This document shows, piece after piece, positions 7,154-15,751 of a DNA stretch of 64,000 nucleotides. Position 1 is the first letter of the stretch, and every line of letters starts with the position of its first letter. The translations under genes and the position numbers were made by a program. The notes under the pieces are model-generated. The model saw only the letters and a list, made by a program, of their open reading frames with translations. It was not told where the DNA came from and searched no databases. The DNA is from Pseudomonadota bacterium (GTDB taxonomy: Bacteria > Pseudomonadota > Gammaproteobacteria > Burkholderiales > Methylophilaceae), in the NCBI GenBank assembly GCA_029556915.1, contig JAKQIT010000060.1, positions 176,923-240,922 of the forward strand, given 5' to 3'.

Positions 7154-9097
7154 ATGCAAAAAAAAGCAACTGGGGGAGCAGCAAAAACGCTGCCATTTTT
7201 CGGATATACAGCGATCATTGCGCTAAGTATTTGGCTGATATTGCGTGTAGTGCTTGCGCTGGATGTTGGCTTAGGCAATATGCAGCTAGGTGAGATGATG
7301 GGGGCTTTTGCCAAAGGTTTATGGTTTGACCTAGCAACACTCGCTTATTTTGTAGTGCCATGGTTGCTACTGTCTCTGCTAATGCCAAATCGCTGGCGGA
7401 CGAAAGCTTGGGTCAATAAATTACGCTGGGTGATGATGTTTTTAGTGACATTTGGCCTTATTTTTGGGGCGGTTTCTGAGTATATTTTTTGGCAAGAATT
7501 CACTACCCGCTTTAATTTTATTGCGGTGGATTATCTCATTTATACCAATGAGGTCATTGGCAATATCCGTGAATCTTACCCTGTGCCGCTGATATTGTTA
7601 GTGATTGCCTTAGTGGTTGTGGCTATTTTGTATGGCGCAAGCAAATGGATGCATTTTGAAACTGCACCTAAGTCTAACAAAAGTAAATTTGCTATGTTGG
7701 CTGTGGCGATGGGATTGCCCGTGATGAGTTACCAAACCGCCAATGTGGACCAAATGGAATTTAGTAAAAACGCGTATGTAAATGAGTTGGCAGGCAATGG
7801 CTTATTTAGTTTTTCTGCCGCCGCGCGCCGCAATGAGCTTGACTACGACAAGTTTTATAAAACCATTGCCCAACAAAAAGCAGATGATATTTTGAAAAAA
7901 AATGGTTTGGAACGCCAGCCATTATCTGTTGTGCTAAAAAGAACGAATACATCGATAGAACAGCCAGAAATTGGCCCATTTAAACGTCGCCCTAAAAATG
8001 TAATCTTGATTTCAGTAGAGAGTTTATCGGCAGATTTTTTAGGTGTTTATGGTAACAAAGAAAATCTAACGCCAAACCTTGATAAATTAGCGACTGAAAG
8101 TTTGGTTTTTGACAAAATATTTGCCACTGGCACGCGCACAGTGCGTGGCTTGGATGCGTTATCGTTGGGCACACCGCCAATTCCTGGCCAAGCGATTGTG
8201 CACCGACCCAATAATGAGCATTTAGCCACTGTGGGGGAATTTTTAGAAGCGCAGGGCTACATTACGTTTTTTATTTACGGTGGTTATGGCGTGTTTGATA
8301 ACATGAACAATTACTTTAGAGGCAATGATTACAAAGTGATTGACCGCACAGATTTTGATCCATCAAGCATACAGAGCGAAAACGTTTGGGGTGTGGACGA
8401 TGAAAGTTTATTTTATAACGCCATTGGGCAGTTTGATGGTGCGGCTAAAACTGACAAGCCATTTTTTGCGCATATTATGACTACATCAAATCACCGCCCC
8501 TATACTTTCCCTGAAGGCAAAATCGACTTGCCGCAGGGTAAACGTGCAGGTGCGGTGAAATATACCGATTACGCCATTGGGCAACTGATTGAAAGCGCTA
8601 AATCTAAACCTTGGTTTAAAGACACCCTATTTATTATCGTCGCCGATCATTGCTCATCCGCCGCTGGTAAAACCAAATTGCCTGTTAATAAATATCACAT
8701 TCCGCTCATTTTTTACGCGCCCGATATGTTGCCCGCTGGCCACTATCCACGTATGGCCAGCCAAATTGATATTGCACCAACTATATTAGATTTGTTAGGC
8801 GCAAAAGGTGACGATCACTTTTTTGGCCAAGCCTTGTTTGAAGAGCCAGAGCAGCAAACTGCACCGCGTGCTTTTATCAGCAATTATCAAGAGTTGGGGT
8901 ATTACAAAAATGATACCTTAATTGTACTTAGCCCCAAGCAAAAAACCGAGGCGTTTAAGGTTGACCCAATAACACTGGAGTCAACGCCAACCGCAATGGA
9001 TGAAACCTTGTTGAATGAGGCCATCGCTTATTATCAAACTGCTAGCAGGGCGTATAAAAGTGGCGCGTTAAAAGAAGCTGAAAATCTAAACCCTTAA
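7154..9097 (+). CDS. LTA synthase/phosphoglycerol transferase-like sulfatase-fold protein
   Basis: About 647 residues: an N-terminal five-helix membrane region (about 15-200) and a periplasmic sulfatase-fold domain. The latter has VILISVESLSADFLG (metal-binding Glu), ATGTRTVRG with the presumed nucleophile Thr, and an ADHCSSAAG metal-binding Asp-His. This is the LtaS/OpgB/COG1368 arrangement, in which a phospholipid head group is transferred to a periplasmic acceptor. In a Gram-negative cell the likely acceptors are periplasmic glucans or lipid A. The frame opens with a TTG at 7145, but the ATG at 7154 is the likelier start. It forms a pair with the PAP2 phosphatase upstream. Confidence 0.82.
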   Translation: MQKKATGGAAKTLPFFGYTAIIALSIWLILRVVLALDVGLGNMQLGEMMGAFAKGLWFDLATLAYFVVPWLLLSLLMPNRWRTKAWVNKLRWVMMFLVTFGLIFGAVSEYIFWQEFTTRFNFIAVDYLIYTNEVIGNIRESYPVPLILLVIALVVVAILYGASKWMHFETAPKSNKSKFAMLAVAMGLPVMSYQTANVDQMEFSKNAYVNELAGNGLFSFSAAARRNELDYDKFYKTIAQQKADDILKKNGLERQPLSVVLKRTNTSIEQPEIGPFKRRPKNVILISVESLSADFLGVYGNKENLTPNLDKLATESLVFDKIFATGTRTVRGLDALSLGTPPIPGQAIVHRPNNEHLATVGEFLEAQGYITFFIYGGYGVFDNMNNYFRGNDYKVIDRTDFDPSSIQSENVWGVDDESLFYNAIGQFDGAAKTDKPFFAHIMTTSNHRPYTFPEGKIDLPQGKRAGAVKYTDYAIGQLIESAKSKPWFKDTLFIIVADHCSSAAGKTKLPVNKYHIPLIFYAPDMLPAGHYPRMASQIDIAPTILDLLGAKGDDHFFGQALFEEPEQQTAPRAFISNYQELGYYKNDTLIVLSPKQKTEAFKVDPITLESTPTAMDETLLNEAIAYYQTASRAYKSGALKEAENLNP

Positions 9098-9146
9098 GTG
9101 AATATTTAGTCATTTTTTAGTTCATTTTAAGCACACATTGTTTGAC

Positions 9147-9200
9147 CACCTCTGTAAGCCACTATCCATGCGGCTTCCAGAGGCATAAATTTCTCTCGGG
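9147..9200 (+). repeat. Dispersed stem-loop repeat, copy 2
   Basis: The core CCTCTGTAAGCC to GGCTTCCAGAGG (9149-9183) has a loop reading ACTATCCATGC, and CTCTCGGG follows at 9193-9200. It fills the gap between the convergent LTA-synthase-like and PstS-like genes, where it may serve as a bidirectional end structure. Confidence 0.85.
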
Positions 9201-9225
9201 CGTTTTGCTTATATCAAAATAGCAA

Positions 9226-9717
9226 TTATTCTGCGCATTTAATGGCAGGTTTTTGCGTGCTTAAAGTGTTGTCATCAAGCCACAAAATTGCTTTTACACG
9301 TGCATCTACTTTGCAGGCATCCACATAACCAATCGCACCTTGTGTGCTAGCTACATAACGTAAAACAGCTTCTTCAGATTGCACACTGTAAGGCGGGCTG
9401 GTGCCATGAAAATAGAGGCCATTCCAATAATTGGTTTGTTCGGCAGGCAGGTTGCCCAAAACAGTTTTTGAAAAAATCAGGCGCAGTGGATGTTCAGCAT
9501 GTAAATTGACCGGATGTATGCGTAATCCACCCTGCCAATATTGTTTTTTGCGCCAATAAATAAGGCTTAAATCTTCAGCCAACATCGATTTTGCGCTGGT
9601 AATTTCTGCGTTACTTGCAATCACCACGGCAATTGAGCGCGTTTCGTCCGCCAAGCTTGCAGGGGCATGCAGCAGGGCACTAAAAAGCAAACTAAGGGTT
9701 AATAGCGTCTTCAGCAT
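9226..9717 (-). CDS. PstS-like periplasmic phosphate/oxyanion-binding protein, small form
   Basis: A 163-residue exported protein with a signal peptide (LLTLSLLFSALLHAPASLADE, cleavage after about 23). It has a PBP-like domain resembling the C-terminal part of PstS proteins: LSLIYWRKKQYWQGG, an NLPAEQTNYWNG segment and TQGAIGYVDA. At half the length of normal PstS it is a single-lobe member of the phosphate-ABC-substrate-binding-like family. No ABC transporter genes are next to it. It overlaps the stop of the upstream porin gene by one base and is divergent from a two-component system, suggesting a sensing or delivery role. Confidence 0.65.
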   Translation of the reverse strand: MLKTLLTLSLLFSALLHAPASLADETRSIAVVIASNAEITSAKSMLAEDLSLIYWRKKQYWQGGLRIHPVNLHAEHPLRLIFSKTVLGNLPAEQTNYWNGLYFHGTSPPYSVQSEEAVLRYVASTQGAIGYVDACKVDARVKAILWLDDNTLSTQKPAIKCAE

Positions 9718-10709
9718 TAAAATAAAATCGCATAAGAACCAACAAAACCGCGCGGTGCGTCAGGCAGATTGCCCGAGCCGCCCACAAATTCAAGCTTAAG
9801 TCGTTGGTTTGGTTTGATTTGTTTAGCTGCACCCACTAGCCAGCGTTCAGCCGTGCCGTCGCGCTGGCTTTGAAAAGTTTCTAATCTTGCTAGCGCAACC
9901 CAATCATGACTAAGCTGGTAGGCCGATTGCAAAAAGGCACCGCTACCACCATCGTTGCCATCTTTCGTAAAGCGAAAATAACCTTCGCCACTGAGTTCAA
10001 GACGGTCAATTTGCTTGAGAAAATCTAAGCCAACAAGGCGGTAACTTGGCGAGCGCGGTTCGGTTTCACGCAGGGTCATGAGTGTTAAGCCAATATTGGC
10101 GCTGTTGTTTAGCGTAAACCGCGCACCAGCTACATCACGAAAACGAATTTCATCGTCATCATGAATTTGGTCTTTTAAGGTTTCTATAAAAAAGGTGTAT
10201 TCAAATGCCTGATGTTGCATGGGCATACTGCCGTAAAACATAAGACCGTTAGTAGAAGCTGGAAATAAACGATTTGTCACTAGCGGGCGTGTGCTTGTCC
10301 ACACGAGCGGGGCAGCGTGGAGCAAGTTCCACCGTCCAGCAGGCGTTAAAAAACGCCCTGCGCGTAAATTGAGTTTTTCAGATAGGTTGTAGTCAACATA
10401 AAGCCGCTCTAAATCAAAGTAAGTATCTTTGCTGTTAAAGCGTTTATCTTCGTTCCATGCAATAGGGCGCTCTAGCTCTAGCTCGCTAAAAAACTTAAAG
10501 CGACTGTCACCCTCCCAACGCACAATCAAGCTAATATCATCAATGGCGGCTTCTACCGAGCTATTGCGCGGCACGGTAATGCTGGCACTGGCATAGCCAC
10601 CCATGCTAAAGCCATCCAACAAAGTCGGGGCGGTTTCAGGCTCTTGTGCAAATGCTGGCTTGCATAGCAGTAAGAGGCTGGTTACACTGATAAAAATGAT
10701 TTTTTTCAT
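9717..10709 (-). CDS. Outer-membrane porin-like beta-barrel protein
   Basis: About 330 residues with a signal peptide (KKIIFISVTSLLLLCKPAFAQE), then alternating amphipathic strands, and a last residue Phe (GFVGSYAILF), as expected for an outer-membrane barrel. RAGRFLTPAGRWNLLHAAP is a motif common in phosphate-selective-porin-like or alginate-type barrels. The Met at 10709 immediately before KKII is preferred; a Met four codons upstream is also possible, and neither has a clear ribosome binding site. It is co-transcribed with the PstS-like protein and divergent from a sensor kinase gene only about 54 bases away. The solute is not known. Confidence 0.65.
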   Translation of the reverse strand: MKKIIFISVTSLLLLCKPAFAQEPETAPTLLDGFSMGGYASASITVPRNSSVEAAIDDISLIVRWEGDSRFKFFSELELERPIAWNEDKRFNSKDTYFDLERLYVDYNLSEKLNLRAGRFLTPAGRWNLLHAAPLVWTSTRPLVTNRLFPASTNGLMFYGSMPMQHQAFEYTFFIETLKDQIHDDDEIRFRDVAGARFTLNNSANIGLTLMTLRETEPRSPSYRLVGLDFLKQIDRLELSGEGYFRFTKDGNDGGSGAFLQSAYQLSHDWVALARLETFQSQRDGTAERWLVGAAKQIKPNQRLKLEFVGGSGNLPDAPRGFVGSYAILF

Positions 10710-10763
10710 GATGCACACCATTAACGCATGTCAATTCAAAATGAACGACTATTGTCTCACTAA

Positions 10764-12419
10764 ATGTTAAAAAAACCGCTAACCGTTAAGCAATTGCTGT
10801 TGCTGGCTTTTTTGCTCGCTGGGTTGTTGCCGGCGATGCTGGTGAGTTTTTTGAGCTTTTATCAAGCCAGAGTCGCGCTTAAAAAAGAAATCAGCCGCGA
10901 TATGCAGACCTTAAGCAATACGGTGGCAAATCATGTTGAGGGCATGCTATTTGAACGTTTTCATAATGTGCACTCATGGAGCAAGCTGGCCGTGATGCAA
11001 GAAATTCAGATTGGCGATGTGGATAAACGTCTTGCTAATTTTTTGCAAGAGTCGGTGCGTAGTTATGGAGGTGTATATCAGGCGATTGAAGTGATAGACA
11101 TCAATAACATGATTGTGGCTTCCAGCCAACCCCAAAATATTGGTAAATCTAGCGCTAAAAAATCTGTCTGGTTTGTTACTAATGTAGCCGGTAGCCAAAT
11201 TGAAATTGCCCCAGTTGCCCAGCAGATATTGGCCATTTCTCACATCATAGCCTCACCAGAAACAGGGCAAGTGCAAGGGCGGTTGGTGGCCTATTTTAAC
11301 TGGCAATTGGTGCAAGATAAACTTAACCAATCTATGCAAACCTCTACGGCGGCGGCTTTGTTTGACGAGAAAAATCAAATCATTGCCAATACACAAAATT
11401 GGCTAGAAATTCATAGCCAGCATGGTTTACACGCGCATAGTCAGCTAAATGGCGCAACATTGCCAAAATGGCAGGTAGAAATAGAAAAACTGCATTCAGT
11501 AGCCGTGGCGCCTGTGCATCGTTTGGGCTATGTGTTTTTAGCTTTGTTAATCACAACGCTTTTACTGGCGGCCTTATTAGTCACTCCCATTGCGCAGGCC
11601 ATTACCAGACCTTTATCGCAGCTAACGCAATTTGTTCGTCATTTTTTTCAAAATAAATCCAGCAAAATTGCGCATGCTGGCCCTGTTGAAGTGCAAGAAC
11701 TTTCCCACGCATTTGAAAAAATGATCAGCGAATTGGAAACTTCGCAGGCTAACTTAAACCGCGCTGCCAAATTGGCGGTGGTGGGCGAAATGGCAGCCGC
11801 CATGAGCCATGAAGTGCGCACGCCGTTGGGCATTTTGCGCTCTTCAGCCGATGTGTTAAAACGCGAACCGCAGCTTTCAAAAGAAGGTCATGAAGTGCTT
11901 GGATTTATGATTAGTGAAACCGAACGGCTCAATAATTTGGTTTCTAGCTTAATTGATGCGGCGCGGCCACGTTTGCCTGTGATGACTACATTTGACTTGA
12001 CTGAACTGATTAGCAAAACCATTGCCATGCTAGGAGCGCAAGCGCAGACAAAGCAAATAAATCTGATGTTTGTTGTTAGTCAGCCTATCCTAGTGCATGC
12101 CGACAGTAGCCAAATTACCCAAGTGTTGATGAACTTGCTGATGAACGCCATTCAAATATTGCCTCAGCACGGTATTGTTGAGGTGACATTAACGGAACAA
12201 AATCAGCTGGTTGAATTCAGTATTGCCGACAATGGCGCGGGTGTTTCGCCAGAAAATCAAGCGCAGATATTTGAGCCATTTTTTACCCAGCGTGCAGGCG
12301 GTGTTGGGCTAGGTTTGGCGGTGGTGCGGCAGATTGTGCAAGCGCATGGCGGAGAAATTCGCTACCAAAAAAGCCGCTTTGGCGGTGCGCAATTTATAAT
12401 ACATTTACCAAAACAGTGA
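10764..12419 (+). CDS. Membrane sensor histidine kinase (NtrB type)
   Basis: A 551-residue sensor kinase. It has TM1 at about 13-34, a periplasmic Cache-like domain to about 250, TM2 at about 254-277, HAMP, then a HisKA domain with MSHEVRTP (H349). The ATP-binding domain carries DNGAGVSP (N/G1 box) and GVGLGLAVV (G2 box). All catalytic boxes are intact. The partner response regulator begins 23 bases downstream. The gene is divergent from porin and PstS-like genes, so the periplasmic sensor may detect a small anion or organic acid handled by those proteins. The short divergent spacer shows no obvious sigma-54 promoter. Confidence 0.88.
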   Translation: MLKKPLTVKQLLLLAFLLAGLLPAMLVSFLSFYQARVALKKEISRDMQTLSNTVANHVEGMLFERFHNVHSWSKLAVMQEIQIGDVDKRLANFLQESVRSYGGVYQAIEVIDINNMIVASSQPQNIGKSSAKKSVWFVTNVAGSQIEIAPVAQQILAISHIIASPETGQVQGRLVAYFNWQLVQDKLNQSMQTSTAAALFDEKNQIIANTQNWLEIHSQHGLHAHSQLNGATLPKWQVEIEKLHSVAVAPVHRLGYVFLALLITTLLLAALLVTPIAQAITRPLSQLTQFVRHFFQNKSSKIAHAGPVEVQELSHAFEKMISELETSQANLNRAAKLAVVGEMAAAMSHEVRTPLGILRSSADVLKREPQLSKEGHEVLGFMISETERLNNLVSSLIDAARPRLPVMTTFDLTELISKTIAMLGAQAQTKQINLMFVVSQPILVHADSSQITQVLMNLLMNAIQILPQHGIVEVTLTEQNQLVEFSIADNGAGVSPENQAQIFEPFFTQRAGGVGLGLAVVRQIVQAHGGEIRYQKSRFGGAQFIIHLPKQ

Positions 12420-12442
12420 GAAATTAACTAGGCAAATTAAAG

Positions 12443-13798
12443 ATGGATAAACTAAAGACCATTTTGGCGGTAGATGATGAACCTAATATGCGCCGTTTGC
12501 TCGAAATTAGCTTGCGTCAAGCAGGGTATAAGCCATTAGTGGCGGCTGATGGTAAAGAGGCTTTGCAAGTGCTTAAAAACCAAACCATTGATTTGGTCGT
12601 GAGTGATTTGCACATGCCCAGCATGAATGGTTTGGAGTTGTTGCGAACAATTCGTCAAGAAAATGATGTTTTGCCTTTTATTATGGTCACGGCACAAGGT
12701 GAAATCAAAACTGCGGTTGAAGCGATGAAACTTGGTGCGAGTGATTATATATTGCGCCCGTTTGATTTAGAAACGCTCGAAATAGCCATTGCTAAGGCAT
12801 TATCTGTTAAGCGGCTTAATTTAGAAAATACTTACCTTAAAGCCAAGTCAGAAGATGAAAATGATGGTCTGATTGGCTTAAGTGCGCCGATGTTGGCGCT
12901 AAAGCAACTGATACACCAAGTGGCTCCAGAAAAAGCCACCGTGCTGATTACCGGAGAAACAGGCACAGGTAAAGAGCTGGTAGCCAAAGCTATTCATCAA
13001 CATTCGCCCAGAAAAAATGCCCTATTTGTGGCGGTAAACTGCGCGGCGATTCCAGCAGAAATGTTGGAATCTGAATTGTTTGGCTACGAAAAAGGCGCTT
13101 TTACAGGCGCAGTTAAAGAGCGCATAGGTAAATTTGAGTTGGCAGAAGGCGGCACGCTATTTTTAGATGAAGTGACCGAAATGCCGATTAACCTGCAAGC
13201 TAAATTGCTGCGCGCGCTGCAAGAAGGCATCATAGAAAAGCTCGGTGGCAATCGCCAAATTGAGCTAGATATTCGCGTGGTTGCCGCCACTAACCGCAAC
13301 CCATTGCAAGCGGTAAAAGAGGGTAAATTGCGCGAAGATTTATATTATCGGCTCAATGTTTTTCAACTGCCATTGCCTGCTTTGCGAGAGCGCAGTGAAG
13401 ATATTACCTTGATTGCACAGGATTTTTTAAATAAGAAATCAGCCAGCATCTCTGATGAAGCTTTACAACAGCTTATTTCATACGCTTGGCCTGGTAACGT
13501 GCGAGAGTTGCAAAACGTACTTGAGCGCGCGGCGATTTTGGCTGGCGGCAACCCAATTAGTTTGCATCATTTACCGGCAGATATTGCCGGAACAAATGCA
13601 ACTGCTGACACAAGCTTTAGCAATAAACAACCCCCAGAATTAACTTACTCCATCCCCAAAACGGTTGAGCAACTTGAGCGAAAACTCATTGCCGACGCCA
13701 TCGCTGCTTGCCAGGGCAATAAAAGCAAGGCGGCAAAATTGCTAGAAATTAGCGAGCGCTCGCTTTGGTATAAGTTAGAGCAATATCAGCTCAAATAA
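12443..13798 (+). CDS. NtrC-family sigma-54-dependent response regulator
   Basis: A 451-residue regulator. The receiver has DD at 11-12 and the phosphoacceptor D55 (SDLHMP). The AAA+ domain contains Walker A GETGTGKE and an intact GAFTGA loop for sigma-54 contact. A Fis-type helix-turn-helix lies at the C-terminus (GNKSKAAKLLEISERSLWYK). It is expected to activate RpoN promoters when phosphorylated by the kinase encoded directly upstream. The likely targets are the divergent porin/PstS-like genes or genes elsewhere. Confidence 0.9.
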   Translation: MDKLKTILAVDDEPNMRRLLEISLRQAGYKPLVAADGKEALQVLKNQTIDLVVSDLHMPSMNGLELLRTIRQENDVLPFIMVTAQGEIKTAVEAMKLGASDYILRPFDLETLEIAIAKALSVKRLNLENTYLKAKSEDENDGLIGLSAPMLALKQLIHQVAPEKATVLITGETGTGKELVAKAIHQHSPRKNALFVAVNCAAIPAEMLESELFGYEKGAFTGAVKERIGKFELAEGGTLFLDEVTEMPINLQAKLLRALQEGIIEKLGGNRQIELDIRVVAATNRNPLQAVKEGKLREDLYYRLNVFQLPLPALRERSEDITLIAQDFLNKKSASISDEALQQLISYAWPGNVRELQNVLERAAILAGGNPISLHHLPADIAGTNATADTSFSNKQPPELTYSIPKTVEQLERKLIADAIAACQGNKSKAAKLLEISERSLWYKLEQYQLK

Positions 13799-13837
13799 TC
13801 TTCATATATAGCCATAGAATAAAATTGAAAATATTAC

Positions 13838-13871
13838 TTGACACCGTTAAGTTAACATCGTTAATATAACG
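13838..13871 (+). promoter_or_regulatory. Promoter with overlapping palindromic operator
   Basis: TTGACA (13838-13843), an 18-base spacer and TAATAT (13862-13867) form a good sigma-70 promoter. The palindrome CGTTA-ATA-TAACG (13859-13871) overlaps the -10, and further GTTAA/CGTTAA repeats lie on either side. The promoter heads a plus-strand run that includes a TetR gene at 15752, so autoregulation by that TetR protein is a plausible reading. Confidence 0.5.
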
Positions 13872-13898
13872 ACGTTAATTAAAAAATATCTTTTGACC

Positions 13899-13952
13899 AA
13901 CGCTGTAAGCCAGTATCCATGCGGCTTACAGAGGCGTGATTTTCTCTCGGGG
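13899..13952 (+). repeat. Dispersed stem-loop repeat, copy 3
   Basis: The core GCTGTAAGCC to GGCTTACAG has the loop AGTATCCATGC and is followed by CTCTCGGGG at 13944-13952. The stem lost its outermost pairs, since the left arm begins ACGCTG. It sits between the promoter at 13838 and the gene at 14006, in the 5' leader of the downstream operon rather than at a 3' end. Confidence 0.8.
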
Positions 13953-14005
13953 TTAAAATAGGCTAAATTAAACTAAAAAAATACAATAAAAAATGGAGCG
14001 TTTAA

Positions 14006-14461
14006 ATGTATCACATGATAGTCAAAAAACTGGTGCTCAATAGCTTTAAAGAATTAAGTCATGGCAACTATCATGCCGCCACAGATTTAATGGCAGAAAA
14101 TTGCCAATATTTTTTTGTGGGTAAGCATGCTTTAGGTGGGCGCAGAAGTAACCGCACGCTTATTTCAAAGTGGTTTGAGCGTTTTTTGCGCATTTTGCCA
14201 AATTTTCAGTTTAAGCCTAGCGATGTGTTAGTTAGCGGCTGGCCTTGGCACACAAAAGTAGCCGTAAAGCTTTATGTTTCTTGGCAGCGTCCTGATGGCG
14301 AGATTTATAAAAATATTGCCCTGCAAATGATGACGCTAAAATGGGGTAAAGCCGTGGATATTATCACTATTGATGACACGCATGGCTTTGGTGCTTTGCT
14401 AGAGGATGTCGCACATAAGTTTGGCGTGGCGGAGGCGATTGCCGCACCGATTGAAGGTTAG
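14006..14461 (+). CDS. SnoaL/NTF2-like domain protein
   Basis: A 151-residue cytosolic protein with the cone-shaped NTF2-like fold pattern. It has an N-terminal helix followed by HAATDLMAENCQYFF, a second helix pair, then strands ending in TLKWGKAVDIITIDDT, as in SnoaL-like or ketosteroid-isomerase-like proteins. Family members are either small enzymes or ligand binders, and no catalytic residue set is clear enough to say which. TGGAGCG upstream supports the start. It is the first gene of the plus-strand run leading to the RND pump. Confidence 0.65.
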   Translation: MYHMIVKKLVLNSFKELSHGNYHAATDLMAENCQYFFVGKHALGGRRSNRTLISKWFERFLRILPNFQFKPSDVLVSGWPWHTKVAVKLYVSWQRPDGEIYKNIALQMMTLKWGKAVDIITIDDTHGFGALLEDVAHKFGVAEAIAAPIEG

Positions 14462-14488
14462 TTTAACTCGATTAACAAGGAGCAAACC

Positions 14489-14923
14489 ATGCGCCACTTT
14501 TTAGTATTAACAGTGTTATTTCTGTTTAGTCGGAATGTTAATGCGCTAGAAAATACACCGGCAGGTTTATGGAAAACATTTGACGATAAAGGCAAGGCCA
14601 CAGGCTATATCAGAGTCATGGAAAACCAAGATATTTATACCGGCGTGATTGAAAAAGGATTGCCAACCGATAAAGAAGATAAGTTTTGTAGTTTGTGCAA
14701 AGGTGAAAGAAAAGATAAAAAGCTCATTGGGATGACCGTGATTAAAAACGTAAAAGCTAACGGCGACAGCTACGAGGGTTCGGAAATATTAGACCCCTTT
14801 TCTGGTAATACATATCGCGTAAAACTCACGTTAAAAGAAGCTGGTAAAAAAATGGAAGTGCGTGGTTTTGTTGGCATAAGCTTGTTTGGCAGAACCCAAA
14901 TTTGGGAGCGTGAAAATGAGTAA
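14489..14923 (+). CDS. DUF2147 periplasmic protein
   Basis: A 144-residue protein with a signal peptide (RHFLVLTVLFLFSRNVNA). It has the DUF2147 signature: TPAGLWKTFDDKGKATG, C-x2-C (FCSLCKGE), and a lipocalin-like strand series ending FGRTQIWER. It is expected in the periplasm and its function is unknown. AAGGAG lies before the start. The stop overlaps the next gene's start in the order ATGAGTAA, implying translational coupling with the DUF2269 membrane protein. Confidence 0.75.
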   Translation: MRHFLVLTVLFLFSRNVNALENTPAGLWKTFDDKGKATGYIRVMENQDIYTGVIEKGLPTDKEDKFCSLCKGERKDKKLIGMTVIKNVKANGDSYEGSEILDPFSGNTYRVKLTLKEAGKKMEVRGFVGISLFGRTQIWERENE

Positions 14924-15386
14924 TACATACTTATGGCTTAAAGCTATTCACCTGTTAGGTGTTGTGTTGTTTTTAGGTAATATTATCGTTACCGGCTGGT
15001 GGAAAGTGATGGCAGACAGAACACAAAATCCGCAAATTATTGCTTTTGCACAACGCCAAGTAACGCTAACCGATTATATATTTACCGCAGGTGGAGCATT
15101 GATACTGTTTATTGCAGGGGTGGCGAATGTGATTTTGCATCACATGGATTATTCCGCAAAGTGGCTGACACAGGGTTTTCTGATGTTTGTATTATCAGGC
15201 ATCATTTGGGCGGTCATTTTGATTCCAACACAAATAAAACAGGCAAAAATGGCAAGCGTGTTTGCAAACACTAACAAGATTCCAGACAGCTATTGGAAGC
15301 TATGTACAAGATGGAATGTATTTGGCGCGATAGCCGTGATATTGCCTTTAATAAACCTGTATTGGATGACTTTTAAAACGGCATAA
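14916..15386 (+). CDS. DUF2269-family integral membrane protein
   Basis: About 156 residues with four transmembrane segments, beginning NTYLWLKAIHLLGVVLFLGN, the usual DUF2269 N-terminus. An H-x2-G pattern in helix 1 resembles that of haem-binding or proton-conducting small membrane proteins, but the function is unknown. The frame opens upstream at 14886. The ATG at 14916 is chosen because GGGAG lies about ten bases before it and it overlaps the preceding stop by eight bases. Confidence 0.75.
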   Translation: MSNTYLWLKAIHLLGVVLFLGNIIVTGWWKVMADRTQNPQIIAFAQRQVTLTDYIFTAGGALILFIAGVANVILHHMDYSAKWLTQGFLMFVLSGIIWAVILIPTQIKQAKMASVFANTNKIPDSYWKLCTRWNVFGAIAVILPLINLYWMTFKTA

Positions 15387-15406
15387 GTAAAATTTTAAGC
15401 AATAAA

Positions 15407-15748
15407 ATGAGCCCAAGCGCAGAATATAAAACGTATGTGTTAGATTTAATAGAGCCAATCATTCCGCTCACAACCACACGCTTTTTTGGTGGCGTAGGCT
15501 TAACTTACAATGCCGTGCAGTTTGGCATGATGATAGGTAATAATTTGTATTTCGTAGTGGATGACACTACGCGTAACAAGTATTTGCAAGCGGGTATGCA
15601 GGCTTTTTCGTACCTAAGCAAAAAAGGTCGCGTGCAAGTGCGGCGATATTATGAATTGCCTGAAGAAATTTTAACTGACGCGGTACAATTGCGCTTATGG
15701 GCGTTGGAGGCGATAAATATCGCCAGCCAAACAAAAAAGAAACAATAA
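15407..15748 (+). CDS. TfoX N-terminal domain protein
   Basis: A 113-residue protein comprising only the TfoX/Sxy N-terminal domain: TTTRFFGGVGLTYN, FGMMIGNNLYF, and YELPEEIL near the end. Full-length TfoX regulates competence genes. Stand-alone N-terminal domains are common in proteobacteria and have no established function. It lies three bases before the TetR regulator gene and is probably co-transcribed with it. Confidence 0.75.
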   Translation: MSPSAEYKTYVLDLIEPIIPLTTTRFFGGVGLTYNAVQFGMMIGNNLYFVVDDTTRNKYLQAGMQAFSYLSKKGRVQVRRYYELPEEILTDAVQLRLWALEAINIASQTKKKQ

Positions 15749-15751
15749 GAT

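Noticed and set aside
10710-10763. Sigma-54 promoter between the porin and kinase genes
   Set aside because: I looked for TGGCAC-N5-TTGC on both strands and found none in this short spacer.
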